NCBI GenBank assembly: GCA_938036845.1 | Contig: CALHWA010000008.1 | Coordinates: 1 to 5,012 of the forward strand | Direction of reading: 5' to 3' | Source of the DNA: an uncultured Candidatus Saccharibacteria bacterium | GTDB lineage: Bacteria; Patescibacteriota; Saccharimonadia; Saccharimonadales; Saccharimonadaceae | Length of the DNA stretch: 5,012 nucleotides | Shown here: positions 5,011 to 5,012 of the stretch, one piece after another | Numbering within the stretch: the first letter of the stretch is position 1 | Layout of the letters: each line of letters starts with the position of its first letter | The notes under the pieces: model-generated | What the model saw: only the letters and a program-made list of their open reading frames with translations | What the model was told of the DNA's origin: nothing | Database searches by the model: none | Translations under genes and position numbers: made by a program

Positions 5011-5012
5011 CT

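Noticed and set aside
1..5012. CRISPR array, insertion sequence or prophage att site
   Set aside because: No regularly spaced repeats, transposase-like frame or flanking terminal repeats were found on either strand.

Overview
The window looks like chromosomal DNA from a small-genome bacterium. It is most consistent with the Patescibacteria/CPR, with Candidatus Saccharibacteria as my best guess. Reasons are mixed GC near 50%, compact single-gene units, an isolated type IV pilin gene, a Rel enzyme without its C-terminal regulatory half, and several genes whose -10 box sits so close to the start codon that the mRNA must be leaderless. The taxonomic call is inference. No rRNA, tRNA, CRISPR array or mobile element is visible, and all five complete genes end in TAG or TAA.

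Layout. Positions 1-544 (minus) hold the first 181 codons of a divergent ribulose-phosphate 3-epimerase-like protein whose 3' end lies outside the window. Positions 628-918 (minus) hold a small AT-richer gene resembling MafI-type immunity proteins. Positions 1000-1413 (minus) encode a type IV pilin-like protein. Its promoter is back-to-back with that of a 523-residue Rel (p)ppGpp synthetase/hydrolase at 1518-3089 (plus). Rel converges on an inorganic pyrophosphatase, ppa, at 3344-3874 (minus), with a perfect 16-bp hairpin between them that can terminate both. Divergent from ppa is a cytosolic glycerophosphodiester phosphodiesterase at 4023-4718 (plus). The last ~290 bases hold a possible 10-codon leader ORF with a Shine-Dalgarno sequence, a strong terminator hairpin, and a ribosome-binding site for a gene starting beyond the right edge. 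That order resembles a transcription attenuator.

How the genes relate. No multi-gene operon is evident: nearly every gene has its own recognisable promoter. Rel sets the alarmone level and its hydrolase activity releases pyrophosphate, which Ppa would clear, but their adjacency need not mean co-regulation. Two start types coexist: pilin and ppa have 27-34 nt leaders with good Shine-Dalgarno sequences, while the epimerase-like gene, the immunity-like gene, rel and the phosphodiesterase have none. I found no convincing new defence or mobile system. The best leads are the leaderless promoter set, the truncated Rel, the orphan immunity-like gene and the possible attenuator at the right edge.
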